From: Loxodes magnus
Lineage: Eukaryota; Ciliophora; Karyorelictea; Loxodida; Loxodidae
DNA: 64,000 nucleotides
Assembly (NCBI GenBank): GCA_946699065.1
Contig: CAMPDV010000931.1
Span: 80,731 to 144,730, forward strand
Reading direction: 5' to 3'
In this document: in pieces, positions 14,186-27,000 of the stretch
Position numbering within the stretch: the stretch's first letter is position 1
How the letters are laid out: every line of letters begins with the position of its first letter
Made by a program: the position numbers and the translations under genes
Notes under the pieces: model-generated
Told to the model about the DNA's origin: nothing
The model's database searches: none
The model's input: only the letters and a program-made list of their open reading frames with translations

Positions 14186-14340
14186 TAGTTATCATTTCTA
14201 AGTCTAATTTTATATAACCTTCACCTTTAAATCTAATCGTTTACATCTTATTAACCTTTGTACATGCTTTCTTATTTTTTTATTAAGATCTTTCGTAAAA
14301 TATTTTAAATCTAGAGCTTAAAATTATAAAGCAATTTAAA

Positions 14341-17300
14341 AAGATTAAATTTGATTTAATCTACTTAGGGAAATTATAAGATGTAATAGAAAGCAATAGC
14401 TATGTTTTGATAAATTATCAATCATGTTTAGGTATGTAGTAAAGAGAAATTTATTGAGATACCTGAGAATCGTATGAAGCATTAAAATATTGTAATAAAG
14501 CTTTAGAGTTAGATTCTAAAATTAAAATATAAGGAAGCTATAAAAATATTCATTAAGACAACAAGAAAATGATAAAGAAAGTCAAATTTGCTATAATATA
14601 TATAAATAGGCTTGAATCTTTAAAATTTTAGATTTAAAGTTAGAAAGTGATTATGCTTTAAGGCAAAAATATTTTTTCAATCAAATAAATGCTTTTAAAA
14701 GGTAATATCCTTAATATAAGAGTATATTTATGCCTCATTTAGTGGATATAAATCCTTAATACTGTTAGAAAGATATAAGAGACAATAAAAGCGTTTGTAA
14801 AGCATCATAAGCTAAAATCTAAGTTTAGAAAATACTTTAAAAAGAGAAAAATATAATTAGTTTGGATAAAAAAACCTAAAGACTAAATGAAAGCTCAATG
14901 TTTTAACCAAGATAAGTTTACTTTGCAAGAGTCTTTGAATAAATAAATAAAATAATACGAATTATGATTAAAGTTAAGAGAACTTCTTCAACAAACTCGA
15001 ACACATAAAAAATAGACTTTCATAATATAGTATGTTGATTAACTTTCATGGTAACAAGTATAAACTTCTTATAGCTAAACTAATAATGTTTAGAATCTTG
15101 GAATTAGTGATTTTATTACTTAAGTATTCTATTAAGTTTGGAAGAAAGTTGCAAATTAACTACTGATATATAAAGTTAGTTAAAATTGTAGGGTTTTTGA
15201 ATAGAATGCTAATAGTGTAGGATAATGTTTCTGCATAATGAAAGATAGAAGTTTGAATATAAATGAATAATATAATAAAGAAAGTAGATAACTCTAGAAA
15301 TGTAGCGATAAACAGTTTTTAAAAAGTTAAATTTATGATATTTGCATATATGAGGGAATTGATTGGTATATAAAGTAATATATTAGGTTTGAAAATCTTG
15401 AAGAATAAAATGAATTAGAATAGTTTATAAAGCATTAAGATTGATTGCTTTGAAGATTATACAGGTAATTAGTTTGGTGATATATAATGTTTATTTAGTT
15501 TTGGTAATTAACTATTATGTTTCAACTTTCTAAAAGTTTAAATCTAAAGCTTATAAAGGATACTATTATTCCATAAGTTACAGGATTTGTTAAAATTAGA
15601 AATATTTATATTTAAGTACTTAAAGTTCTGATTGGTTCTATATATGAAAAGGATTAATGATATAGAGTAAAAAGGAAATAGGATTAAACTTGAAGATCTG
15701 ATAATGTTTAGTAGTTTTAGATAGTAGAAATCTGAAATGATATAAAGCTTTATATCTTAATTAGCTTTATAAAATGATTTAAATATTTAGGTTCTTAATT
15801 AGCTTTACTAAAGATTTGACTAAATTGGAAATGCTTGATAGACTTATTTATGTATAGCTATAATTACTTTAGCTTGTTTATGACTATATTCATAATTATG
15901 GATATAGAATCTAAGTTTGGAAGATTATTTTACGAGATAAGAAAATATTTAAAGTATCTTAAGAAAAAAGAAGTTAACTACATAAATATAAATATAGAAA
16001 ATTAATTTTATTTAAAATAATGAACAGAAAATAAAAATTGAAAGCTTAAAATAAGAAACTAAAGGAATTTATTTCTTCTCAACCAAAAGATAACAATTAA
16101 GTTATGTAAAATAATTCAGATATCTAAAGTAAATATAAAGCAGCAAAGAAATTCTATTTATATAGAGTTAGATAAATTTTAACGTTAAAGCTAGTTAGTA
16201 TATTAATTAATGCAGATTTAAAATCTAAGAAAACTTAATACAAAGAGTTTGTAACGAGCTATTTGATATAATTAATAAAAAATCTAGGAATTTGAAGGTA
16301 CTATAAAGAAGAAAGAGTAGGTAACAAACTAACTATAGCTTTTTTTAATTAAAACAGTCAAAATGAAGAATTAGGTTAATAGTAAGAATAGAGTTAAAAA
16401 TCTCATATTCATATTTTAAAGGTTGCTAAATATAAGAAAATATTTAAGGTAAATTCATCTTCTAGTTATTAAAAACAACCAAACAAGAGATATAATTAAT
16501 AAACTACTAAAAAGTCTATTTTAAATTAAAATTAGCATTCTTAGCCTTCCTTTAAAATAAATTTGACGTAATTTAAGAAGAAAATTTAATATAGCTATCC
16601 TAACAATATGAGATGGATGGAGAGAATTAGGATCTATTAATTACATTTTGTAAAAGAGTAACTTGTGATAGACTAAAGAGAGATGAGTTCTTTAAAATAT
16701 TTCCTAATTTCTTTCACCTTCATAAGATATAATTGAATATTTAAAAGGATAAACAATAACTAGATTAATAACCTTTAAATTCAAAGAGCAAGAATTGAGT
16801 AGAGAAAGAATGGCTAGCTTTGAAATAATATGACTAACTATCTAAGCTTTAGGTCTAAATTTGTTAAGAAATTTCACTACTGAGACTTCTTAGAAAGAAA
16901 ACTAAATCTTCGAAGACTTTAGCTCAATGTAAAATAAGTCTACATCAGAATAAATGAAAAGTAAAAAAACACTTGAAGTGAAAATAGAGATTTTGACTGA
17001 TGAAAAATAAATCTTTAGAGGAAGTAATTTTACTCGAAAGAGTTAGAATGTTTCTAGTAGATCATTCAACCATATCTAAGATAAAAATAAGGTATTAAAA
17101 GGTATTCAGAAAGGAGATACTAATAATATTTAAATGCTAGCGAATTTTAAAAAAGTACTGGCACATAAAAGCAGATATCCAAGTTCAATGAAAGGTATCT
17201 TTTTAAGTCAATTTAGATAAGATTTTTGTAAAGTCGGCTTGTTGAGGAATAATAGAAGACATTTTCAAGTTTTGATATATGAGACCTTAAAATAAAAACA

Positions 17301-19263
17301 AGCTAATTTGACGTTATAATGAAATAGATACCTTTCAAATTTAAATCATTGCCAATGATATTAAAGATAAAAGAAAAAAATAAATATTTTCTAAGGAATA
17401 TAGCTTCTTAAGTAACTACTACATTAAGGAAAATAGGAAAAGGGATTATGTATTTTTAATAGGACACATTTGCAAAACTAGTCATAGAGTTAACTTGATA
17501 TTAATCCAAAACGAACATAATCATCTTAAAAGTTGAAAAAACTGAGTAAGAAGTTTATAAGATCTTTTTAAGACTCTGAAACTGAGGAAAAGATAAATCA
17601 GTACTCATAGAATAGAAAGGATGAAATACACAAGTAGAAGAAATCAATTAGCATCTCAAAACATAAAAGAATAAAAGTTAGTATAAACCATCTAGGACTA
17701 AATCCTTTTCTTAGTTTCATTTAAGAGCATTTCTTAAAATATCTTCTAAATCGAATTCCACTTATAAGAATTTTTGACATTGCAAGAATCTCCGAGTGGC
17801 ATTATTAGTTAAAAAAGACTTGCAATATTTAGAACTCTTAATAGATGTAAATAAAACCTTTTAATTGCTAGAAAAATGCGATTCTAATTAACGATGAATT
17901 TGGAGAAAAGAATAAATTCTAAAAAGCAACACGCAGAAATTATGAGGAGAACTCTGAACTATATATCAATAATACGCTGCATTGATACTAAACTGAATAT
18001 TAATCAAATGATGGCTCAAATTGTTTTAAGAACTGATTAATGAAGCTGAAAATAATAGTGATATATGATTAACAAGACTCCGAAAATTAGTTTTTTCTAG
18101 CTGTAAAAGAGGAATGATGATATACCAGCTAATCATACAAATATTTCAAGTAAAAATTATTGGATAAAATCCTTAGAAGAAGAGCTAGTTTTCCTCAAAA
18201 TTTATTTTAAAAATTAAAAGAAAATTTTCAGGAAAATAAATAGATTATTTTAGGATTACAATAACATTTTTTGATCGTACTACTAAAGAATGTAACCTGG
18301 CACATTCTCTCCTTAAGGTAACAAGTAGCAAATCACAGTAATTCAAATTTAGACCTTAATAAATTAAAAGTCTTACAATAGCGAAACAATTGAAGAATTA
18401 GGAAAAAACAAACTTACTTAGAAAGAACATTTAAAGTAATCCTCTACAAGTATCTTCAACTTTCCTTAGTAGGAACTAACTAATCATAAGCAAGTAAAAG
18501 AGATTTACTAAAAGAATGCCATCAGAATAAGAGAATCCGTAATTACTCTTTATAAAGTCAGGATAACTGTAAAAGCTAATCTTGGTTATCTTTAATAGCA
18601 AGCATAAAGCATTCAGCCTATGATTAATTATTTTAGACTCAATTAAATCAGATTCTTCTAGGAAGAAAATAATATAAAAGGTTATAATCAATTCCAATAG
18701 ATTTCTCTAAATACGACATACAACTATATTCAGATACTATTGAGATCTTTAGTGACGAATTAGTAATTTCAAACATTATAGCCTATTTTAAACTAGGCTA
18801 TTAGTAAACTTGAACGAGGTCTTGCTTATGGGATACTTAAGAAAGTGAAATTTATCGTAGCAGCTAAGTATAGTGTAAAGAGTATTTTTAAATGTCTAGA
18901 AGAAAAAGAAGGTAGCTTGTCTAATAATAGTATTTCTAAACTATCTTTTGTGCTGTGAAAGTGATAAAGTACAAGGAAGTGGAGAGATGATTAGAGACTT
19001 GCTGAAGTAAATCAAATACTCTTAAAGAAACAGAAGCACTTCAAGAAATGGCTATTTGTATTCTACAAAGTAGCTTAATAAATCTAGCATTGAAATTTCT
19101 TCAGATAAAGAAAAAGAGTAAATATTACAGTAGACGACCTAAAAAGTAAACTTTCTTAATTTTTCTTATTAATGCTATAAAATCGATTAAAGATATTCTC
19201 TAACTAGAATGGTTAAACATGAAAAGACACTATAATAAAATAAGTTTAGAGGATTTTAAGTGA
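14341..19263 (+). pseudogene. Unresolved or decayed coding region with TPR-like helix
   Basis: The plus strand is A-rich and gives coding-like stretches under the altered code, but the best-looking frame appears to change. At 14,461-14,520 a frame reads EALKYCNKALELDSK, a typical TPR helix. At 15,175-15,990 another stretch in the same phase looks coding and ends in a hydrophobic, possibly membrane-spanning part. From 16,834 to 17,319 one frame runs 162 codons without any TGA, with charged, G-first codons. The phase through 16,912 is open to a TGA at 19,261-19,263. Around 14,560-14,800 and 17,880-18,100 a different phase looks better, which suggests frameshifts or unseen introns. This could be one large decayed gene (TPR part, membrane part, cytosolic part) or several. 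I cannot assign a function, and without stop codons much of it could be chance. Confidence 0.3.
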
Positions 19264-20039
19264 CTAACTTTAACTAAATTCGTATCAAAGTATCTTATGT
19301 CGTTACTACTTAACAGTGAAGATTCTTTAATATTTGATTTAAATTTAATAGTCTTTGTCTCATTATTGAATTATATTACTAAATAATCTTTCTAGCTTTA
19401 ATATCTTCGATATTAACCCTTCACCTAGTTAAGTATTTTAACTTGTCCTATAGTTAGATTTCATTCTTATAATAAAATAATTCGTTATCATTTAACTGTC
19501 ATTAATACATAATAAAATAAGTAAATCACTTTAAATAAAAAGATCTAAGCGACGCTTTATATATAATTAAACTAAATCTTATCTTATTAACATTTACAGC
19601 TTGTAGATTTATGATCATTATTTATAGATATTCATTATCGATATTTTGCTTACCAAGTAATTATAGAGCTGTTTTATAAATTGATATCATCTCTAAACAA
19701 AATATTACTTCTCTAACTTCTTCAATTGCTAGCCTAAAAAATCAATATTCTATCATCTAAATTAAAATACCTTAAGGCGTTAAGACTATCAATTTAACTA
19801 TCTTAGATTTTTCTTTCAGATTCGATAGAAGGTTGCAAATATAAGATATAGTGAGTAGAGGAGTATTTTATTAATATGTTCTGCTATTGATACTAAAACT
19901 GGTAAATATGCTGTAATTTAGATACCAAAAGTTTTTAAATATAAGATACATGCTAAGAAAATCTTAAGAGTAGAAAGATATTAAGATTTATTTAGCATAG
20001 AAACATATTAGTACTGTTTATTAATCATTCTTAAGACAA
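19264..20039. other. AT-rich spacer
   Basis: Lies between the unresolved coding region and the inverted repeat copy C. No gene or structured repeat recognised. Confidence 0.4.
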
Positions 20040-23000
20040 GGAATTAGCAGATTTCTATCTATTCATGTTTAGCTACTTAGTAAGAATAGATAAAGCTGAT
20101 TATTAATCATGATTATTATATCTCTTAAGCTTTTGCTTTATTCAATTAAATTGATAAACTTAATTTTATATTCTTCAGCCCTTGATTAATTTAAGTTATG
20201 GCTTAAATTAAATCAAGATATTTTTAAGTTCTATTTAATTAAATGACTATATCTCCTTATTTTTTTGAAGAACTTTTTCAAAAATATCTCTGAGCTCTCA
20301 TAAGTAACTAGGCACTAATAATTAAAAAATTTTATTATTTCATGTGATTTGTTTTTACTCTTGCTTATTATATTTATTTATTTCTAATCTTCTTGAATCC
20401 TTCAAATATTTTAATGAGTTGGTGTCTAATTTTTTTCAATTCCTACCAATTTAGTCTTTATTTTAGTTGCAGTCGTTTAAAAATCGCTAAAACAGTTTAT
20501 TATTATTTTTTTGCTTAAATTTAGCAAATTTTTCTGCAATACTTATTAAATTTGCACTAATTGGCAAGCTTTCACCTAGCCAGAATATTCTTATAGTAAG
20601 CTGAGTATTTGTTCTAGATTTTTTAGTAAGATATATTAGGAACTGTGAATTTTTCTTTAAGTGGAATTTTGTAGCCATTTATGTCTTTTTCGAATATAGT
20701 TTCAGATATCTTTTATCAGATAAACTCCCAAGCCCAACTAAGTTATTTAAAGTTGTTTTCTACAATTTTTCTTAATTTTATTTCTCAAGAATCTGAAATC
20801 AAAGCTTCTAAGAATTACATGAACTTAACGTTCATTTAAGTTTGAATGCTAAAAGTTCCAATTCAGTTTATTTTAATTTTTGTGTGCTCAATTAGAGCCA
20901 CTGATTACTCAATATTATTTAAGAGAAGTTTCTTTTTTATGCTAAATAAATAATCCAGATGTTTCTAAATTTTATTTAGGAAACTATAGGGTCTTCTTCA
21001 TATTTATATAAGGACTATTTTCAGTCGGTAAATGTTCTAAAGTAACCATTCTAACTTTTTAAAAATTATCGATATCCTTCCTAGAATTCAGTTCCATGAA
21101 TCTGCTTTTTTAATTCTTCAGAATTGACTAAGAAACTTTGATTTCCACTTAAGATTATAATTTTTCCTTTCAAGCATTACTATCTATAGTAATTACTAAG
21201 CTTTCTCTACTTTATTAATTAGAGCTGGACTCTATATATTATCTTACAAATTCCTAAATTAATTGTGAGGAATTAAGAACACCTGAAGTCGATTTTTTAA
21301 AAGGAAATAATTTTTTTCTAATATCTCTTTTAATATACTTCAAATTTTGTTGCCAAGCTATAAATTATCTCTTATAATCCATTTTTAAGCTCATAATTGT
21401 TTTTTAGATTGAATAGCTTCTGTTTTTTTCAGTTTGCTATAGAACTAAACCTTTTGAAATTCAATGATCTAATAGCTTGGCATGTTCTATAATAAAAAGG
21501 GATTTTTCTAGCATCTAAATAAATAATACTTACAGTATTCTTTAGTTATAAGATATGCATAAACTCTATTTTTTAAGAACTAAATGCAACTCAGTTTAAT
21601 TTAGTATTTGTGAGAAATTTTAATGTTTTTAGAAATTTTGATTGATATGGAAAATTCAGACTCTTCTAAAAATGTATCAAAGCTTGATAAAATTTTAGGC
21701 ATTTTCAATGTTTGCTAAAATTAACTCATCTTTTTGTCACTGAACTAGTTCTGCTCGTATTAGAAGTTTCAGATCTTATCCTTTTTACCTATTCTTATTT
21801 TTTGATTGAAATATAGTTCCAGAATTAATGTCTTTTGCTACTCTTTATTACTATAAATATTATACTTTTAAGGAGATTCCTTTTTTTCTTGGAGATCAAA
21901 GGTAATTTAATCTTTGATTAATTAGAAGTAAATACGCTGAAGATATCTCTTGATTTCCTAATTCTATTTTAGCTCCAGCTCTTTTTACTTAGATTGGGTC
22001 TTTCTAATATATTTAATTGCAAAACTATTAGATGTACTATAGAATAAGAATCCTCTATCAATTTAGTTATTTTAAATAGAAAGATTAATCTTTCATCTCT
22101 TCTTTATTTTCTAAATATTTGCTAATCTTTCCTTTTTGATATGGGTTAGTGTTTCTATGTTGTAATTTGAATATTATCCATTTTATTTGATTTTCAAATA
22201 TTTAAAATTAACTAGAATTAAAAAAGTTATTAAGCTAGATTACATCTAAAGCAAATTAATAGAGTAATATTAAAGTTAAGAGATAATTAAAGTTATTTAA
22301 ATATATCTATATATTTAAATAACAAAAGATTCTTAAAATTAAAGGAAGATCTTAGCTCTATAGAAATAATAATAACCATTCTAGTTTTAATATTCTAAGT
22401 TTTATTTTAATGTTTGTTATTCTAAATTTATAAGTATTTCTTATTTTTATTTTAATTCTTTCTTATGACCCAACCACATAAATAATTAAGGTTTAACTGT
22501 AGCTTCTATTAATCAAACTAACATCCAAAATAAAGACACTATTTAAATACTATAGGTAATAAATATATAATAGTTAGTTATATTAGTGATTATATATATA
22601 ATTATTTTATTTAATTATTCTAACTGTGTATTAAGCATAGTGTTTCATATATTTTCTTTTAAAATCTTTAGTATCTTTCTAATATTTTAAGATAGCTATC
22701 AGCTAATGTAGTTCATTCAATTATTTTAATGGAAATATAGTTTAATAAATATAATATGGTAATAAAGTAAATAGTAATAATAGTAATATAAGATATCTAT
22801 TGATTAAGATTAACTTAAGAAAGGAATATTTAATTTATTAGTTACTTTTAAAATACTAAGCTTCTTTATATTAATTATTAAGCCTTAGTTAAATTATATA
22901 TATAGCTTACTAATGCTATTATTTTTAACTTTAATTTTATTATTAATTTCCTTTATTTAGTTATAATACTTTATTATTTTAGCTATAGGCATTTCCTTAT

Positions 23001-23134
23001 AATTAAATGTATTTAGTAGTTATGGATTAGTTAGTGCTTCTTTTATCTATTATTTATATAGTTTATATTTTAAAGATTGTAAAGAGCAATAATTTAAATA
23101 TAGTTAAATTAAAAATTTATATTCTGGCATTTTA
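20040..23134 (-). repeat. Inverted copy C of the long repeat (mosaic)
   Basis: The reverse complement matches copy A from about 5,940 to about 8,950. From about 21,290 to 23,134 the match to unit 2 is near-identical. From 20,040 to about 21,290 it is clearly more diverged and in places resembles unit 1. The near-identical part carries some variants found only in copy B and others found only in copy A. The right edge at 23,134 coincides with the 3' tail of LINE-B. The short ORF visible at 20,487-20,678 belongs to this repeat and shows no sign of selection. Confidence 0.85.
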
Positions 23135-23195
23135 AATTAAATTAAATTAAAAATAATATAGTTTGCTTAATAGCTTTGAAGTTTTAAGTCTAAAC
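23135..23195 (-). other. LINE-B 3' UTR and AATTT-repeat tail
   Basis: On the minus strand, after the TGA at 23,198-23,196, about 60 nt end in several AATTT units right at the junction with repeat copy C. A simple-repeat tail of this kind is common at the 3' end of non-LTR retrotransposons. Confidence 0.5.
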
Positions 23196-24057
23196 TCAAT
23201 ACACTTCTACTTTTAAGTACTCTTGAAAATGTTGTAGTATTTCTTCTTGTCTCATTAAGATTAGATTTACTTGTCTTATTTTCATTAAGTTTTAGAAAGA
23301 ATATATTTGTTTTCATGTTTATTTTATTCTGCTTCATGTAGATTTTATTATTCTATCAATTTGATTCATATAGTCTTTTTTGCAAAATATTTAATTTATT
23401 ATGTTTTAATTATATTCTAAGAGCTCTTGTTCTATATTTTCATAAATATTTGCTTAGTTTATATTATTTTACGCTTTATTTTTGCTTTTAATAATTTTAT
23501 CTATTTAGGTTTTAATATTATCTATACTTGTTTGGTAGTATTTACATTTGAATATGTGTTAGAATGTCTCTTTTTCTTGACATAAGCATTAATCATATTC
23601 TTAAGGAATATGTCTTTCTTGAAGATCACTTCTAAAAAAAAGTAGTTAGGTTCTCAGTCTGAATATTAATTTTGATGGTTGCATTTTCTCTTTGTTCAAT
23701 AAAAAGTAAGTTATAATTGGGAATTTTTCTACATTTTTGAATTACTTTATTATAATTTTTGCTGTGATCATTTCTTTTTTTCTTTTTTTTGTTGTTTTTG
23801 TTATTCTCTAAATTGTTTAATTAAAAAATTGTTCTTTAATTTTTACATCAATTTTTTTATCGAATTACATCATATTTAGATTTTATAAAGCTTTTAAATC
23901 TATTTTAAATTTCTTTTACATTTTTTTAATTTATTTCTGTTATTAAGTCTTATTTTTTTAACTTATTTAGAATAATTGGATAAACTTTTCATCTTTATTC
24001 TTAGATTATTACTATTGATTATATAAGTCATTTAGTTTTCTATAAAATTTAAAATAT
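23196..24057 (-). pseudogene. LINE-B, distal part: C-terminal end of RT polyprotein
   Basis: This is the 3' part of a minus-strand non-LTR retrotransposon whose 5' part lies at 30,694-36,288. The minus-strand frame aligns with the C-terminal part of LINE-A. It has a QFPKITY-like segment, then CLCQEKETFQHIFKC near 23,550-23,590, which is the C-x-C-x7-H-x3-C zinc finger also present in LINE-A (near 30,052) and in the LINE copy at 54,670. TAA and TAG stand for Gln and TGA for Trp. The frame ends at a TGA at 23,198-23,196. Its separation from the rest is explained by insertion of LINE-A. Read as part of one element, it supplies the tail domain of the RT protein. Confidence 0.75.
24044..24057 (+). 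repeat. 14-bp target-site duplication, left copy
   Basis: aaaatttaaaatat here is identical to 30,694-30,707. The two copies bracket LINE-A exactly. Leaving out LINE-A plus one copy makes the two halves of LINE-B continuous in frame at a conserved motif. Confidence 0.8.
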
Positions 24058-24078
24058 AATTTAGAAAATATAAAAAAA

Positions 24079-27000
24079 ATGGACATGCACAAAAATTCGC
24101 AAGATTTCTTTCTTAGCGACTCTTCTTTATCTAAAAATAAAGAAGCTGCTTTCTAAAACGATGAGCATAGGCAGATGCTCAACTACTTTTATGAAATAGA
24201 CATGGAATCGCTGCAACTTAAATCCGTTGATAATATCATGAAATTACTAAGAAATTTGCTAAAGAGCTGCAGTTAATGCCAAATTAATAGATATCTTCGA
24301 ATTCCACTAAGACAGCTTGGCAATTCTTTAAAACGTGGACATTAATTGAAGACTAATCTCAAATATAGGAAATATACTTATAGGTAAAAAGACTAGCTTG
24401 TTACTTCAACCTCTACGATGGTATCTAAAATATCCAATATACAGTAAGATACTTTAGATACTTAGGATATTTAAGATATTTCTTTAATTAAAAACTAAAA
24501 TTAAATTTAAATACAAAATTAATAAGAGACTATAAAAATTCAACAATTCAATACAAAAAATAACATTAAAATTCAATAGCAGATTTCAATAGACATTTAA
24601 ACTGATTACTAAGAGAAGTTTGATATTACATACTTAACTGATCTTGAGATTTAAAATGCGTAACTTTAAGAAAAAATTGCAAAATTAAAATATAAAATTT
24701 AAAGCAAGATAGAAGAGGCAAATACTTTTGAAAATTAAAGGCTAAGTGAAAGCAAAAATCTTAAATTTCGAATTTAAAAACTCATAACTAAAAATAATTC
24801 TCTGTAAGAAAAGCTAATACATATATATGAGTAACACAATAAAGAAACTTTAAACATTAAATCACAATATAAAATACACTTAGAATAATACCAAAATTAT
24901 TTATTTAAAGCTCAAAAGTAAATTAAGAAAATCTAGAATAAAAATTAAATCTTAAGGTTTGATAATTAGTAGAAATAGTTAATGCTTTAGTCCAAATAAT
25001 TTGTAAATAATGCTACAATCAAATAATAATCAATATAAACGAATACTGATCTTTCCTTAACTTAAATATAAGAATTGGAAACTTAGAGTTAACTTCTCAT
25101 TTAGACTTAATAGGAAAGTATAGTAAAACAAGCTATGCTTAGTGAGGAGCTAATGAACATGACACAATCATTTAAACTACAAGATGAGGCAATACTTGCT
25201 TCCAAGTAAGAAGCCCAAAATATTATAAACAACTTGGTTACTCAAATTTAATTCATTCAAGCTGAATTGAGTAAATGTAATTTGAGACATAATGAAGTAT
25301 AATAACATCTTAGGGAGGTAGAAACTCTCAACTAAAATCTCAAAGGTTAAAATTTTCATTTATTAAGCAAAATAGATCAGATTGACTAAAAGGTACATTC
25401 ACTCACAGTCAATTGCCAGTAACAACAGGCTTAATGTTAACTATTACAAAATGAGAATTATTAAATATCATAGGAACTGAGCTTTCAAAAAAATAAATAT
25501 GCCAAATCAGTCAAAAGCCTTTTTACATAAACAATCACTCCTCAGGCATAGAATGAATAAACATAAATTGAAATTCAATTCAGCAACTAAATTTCTCAAG
25601 AAACTATATCGACTTTAGATTCAACTACTGGTATAGACTTATTATTCTTAGATCAATCTACCTAGTGCGACTTCGTTGAATTGAAGTATACAAAGTTGTA
25701 GAATTTATATGATAAATTAAACAAATAATTTATCAATTAAGATATATAGAGTGTCTACTAAAGGCTTGTCTCGTGTTAATAAAAATAGTTTTGAGAAAAG
25801 GAAACACAAACCTGTTTAAAAATTAATAGCAAAGATGCTTGAACATGAACAGAAAAAGGGAAATTAATAAGCAATTATAGTTAGACAAGAATCATGGAGT
25901 TAAAGAATTAGGTTATTTAAACTTAAAATTCTATCAAGGCTAAGGATGAAGGAACAATAACAGTAGTTACCAATCATTAGCTAGTTGCTTCTTAACAAGA
26001 ACTATAAATCACAAAATAGAATAATGGAAAACTGTAAGAGTAATATAATGAATTAAACGGATTATATGTTTAACTCATGCAGGATTATGAGCATCAAGTA
26101 GAATTGAAGCTAAATGTTTATGCATAAATTTCAGAAATATAGAGAAAATAATAAGATGTTAAAACTCAATCTTACTTGAAAGAAATAAAATGAAACGCTA
26201 CAACATAAACACTTTTAATTGATTAAATTTAAGAAGATTAGCAGATTGAAATTTTAGAAAATTCAAATATCTAGACATCATATGTGATGAATTGGGATAG
26301 CCAAACAAAATTTGGAAAGAGAAGTTGAAGAGATGCCAAATTTAACCAAGACACTTTAAACTTAAAATAGTCAAAATTTGGGTTTAATGAAGTAAATATT
26401 GAAGAGATTTTAAATAAATACGAATTTAAAGACGCCTAACTAATTCAATTTATAAGGTCCAATAAATGATGAAATTAGAATCTTTTCACTTTAGTAGGCA
26501 ATAGATTTATAACTTTATCTTGCAAATTAAACCATGCTACGTGTGATGGAAATGAAATAAATATAAAAATCGATAATAAATTGAGCGAAAAGTACGATTC
26601 ATTAACATTATTCATTATAATAAGTTACAGGTAATATATCAAAAATTGCCCCAAATTGCTTAACATATAAATTCATCAAAATGAGAAGATTCTCTGTATT
26701 TATGAGCCAGGAATAAAAGGAGGAGTTTTGACTTCATCATAAGAAATTCATCGATTTATAAAAAACGGAAATTATATAGTTAAAACGCTGCTATAAACCG
26801 ATTTTAGAATTAACTATATTGTCCTTTAAAAATAACTAAGACTCAAAGGAGGTGTAGAGAACAATGTAGAATAACCATATTAATGCAAACAAGAATTTGG
26901 GAATTAAGAAATAAAGATGCCAATCGATAAGCAAAGAGAGATAGGCATAATAAAGCTTGGACATATTAACATAAATGGAATTGGAAGCAAGCAATTAAAC

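Larger units (their letters stand above)
13297..14340. other. AT-rich intergenic stretch with a 36-bp direct repeat
   Basis: No gene recognised. It contains an exact 36-bp direct repeat at 13,665-13,700 and 14,150-14,185, spaced 485 bp apart. Confidence 0.5.

Noticed and set aside
20487..20678. 63-codon minus-strand ORF in the standard code.
   Set aside because: Part of repeat copy C; it is not conserved as a frame in copies A or B.
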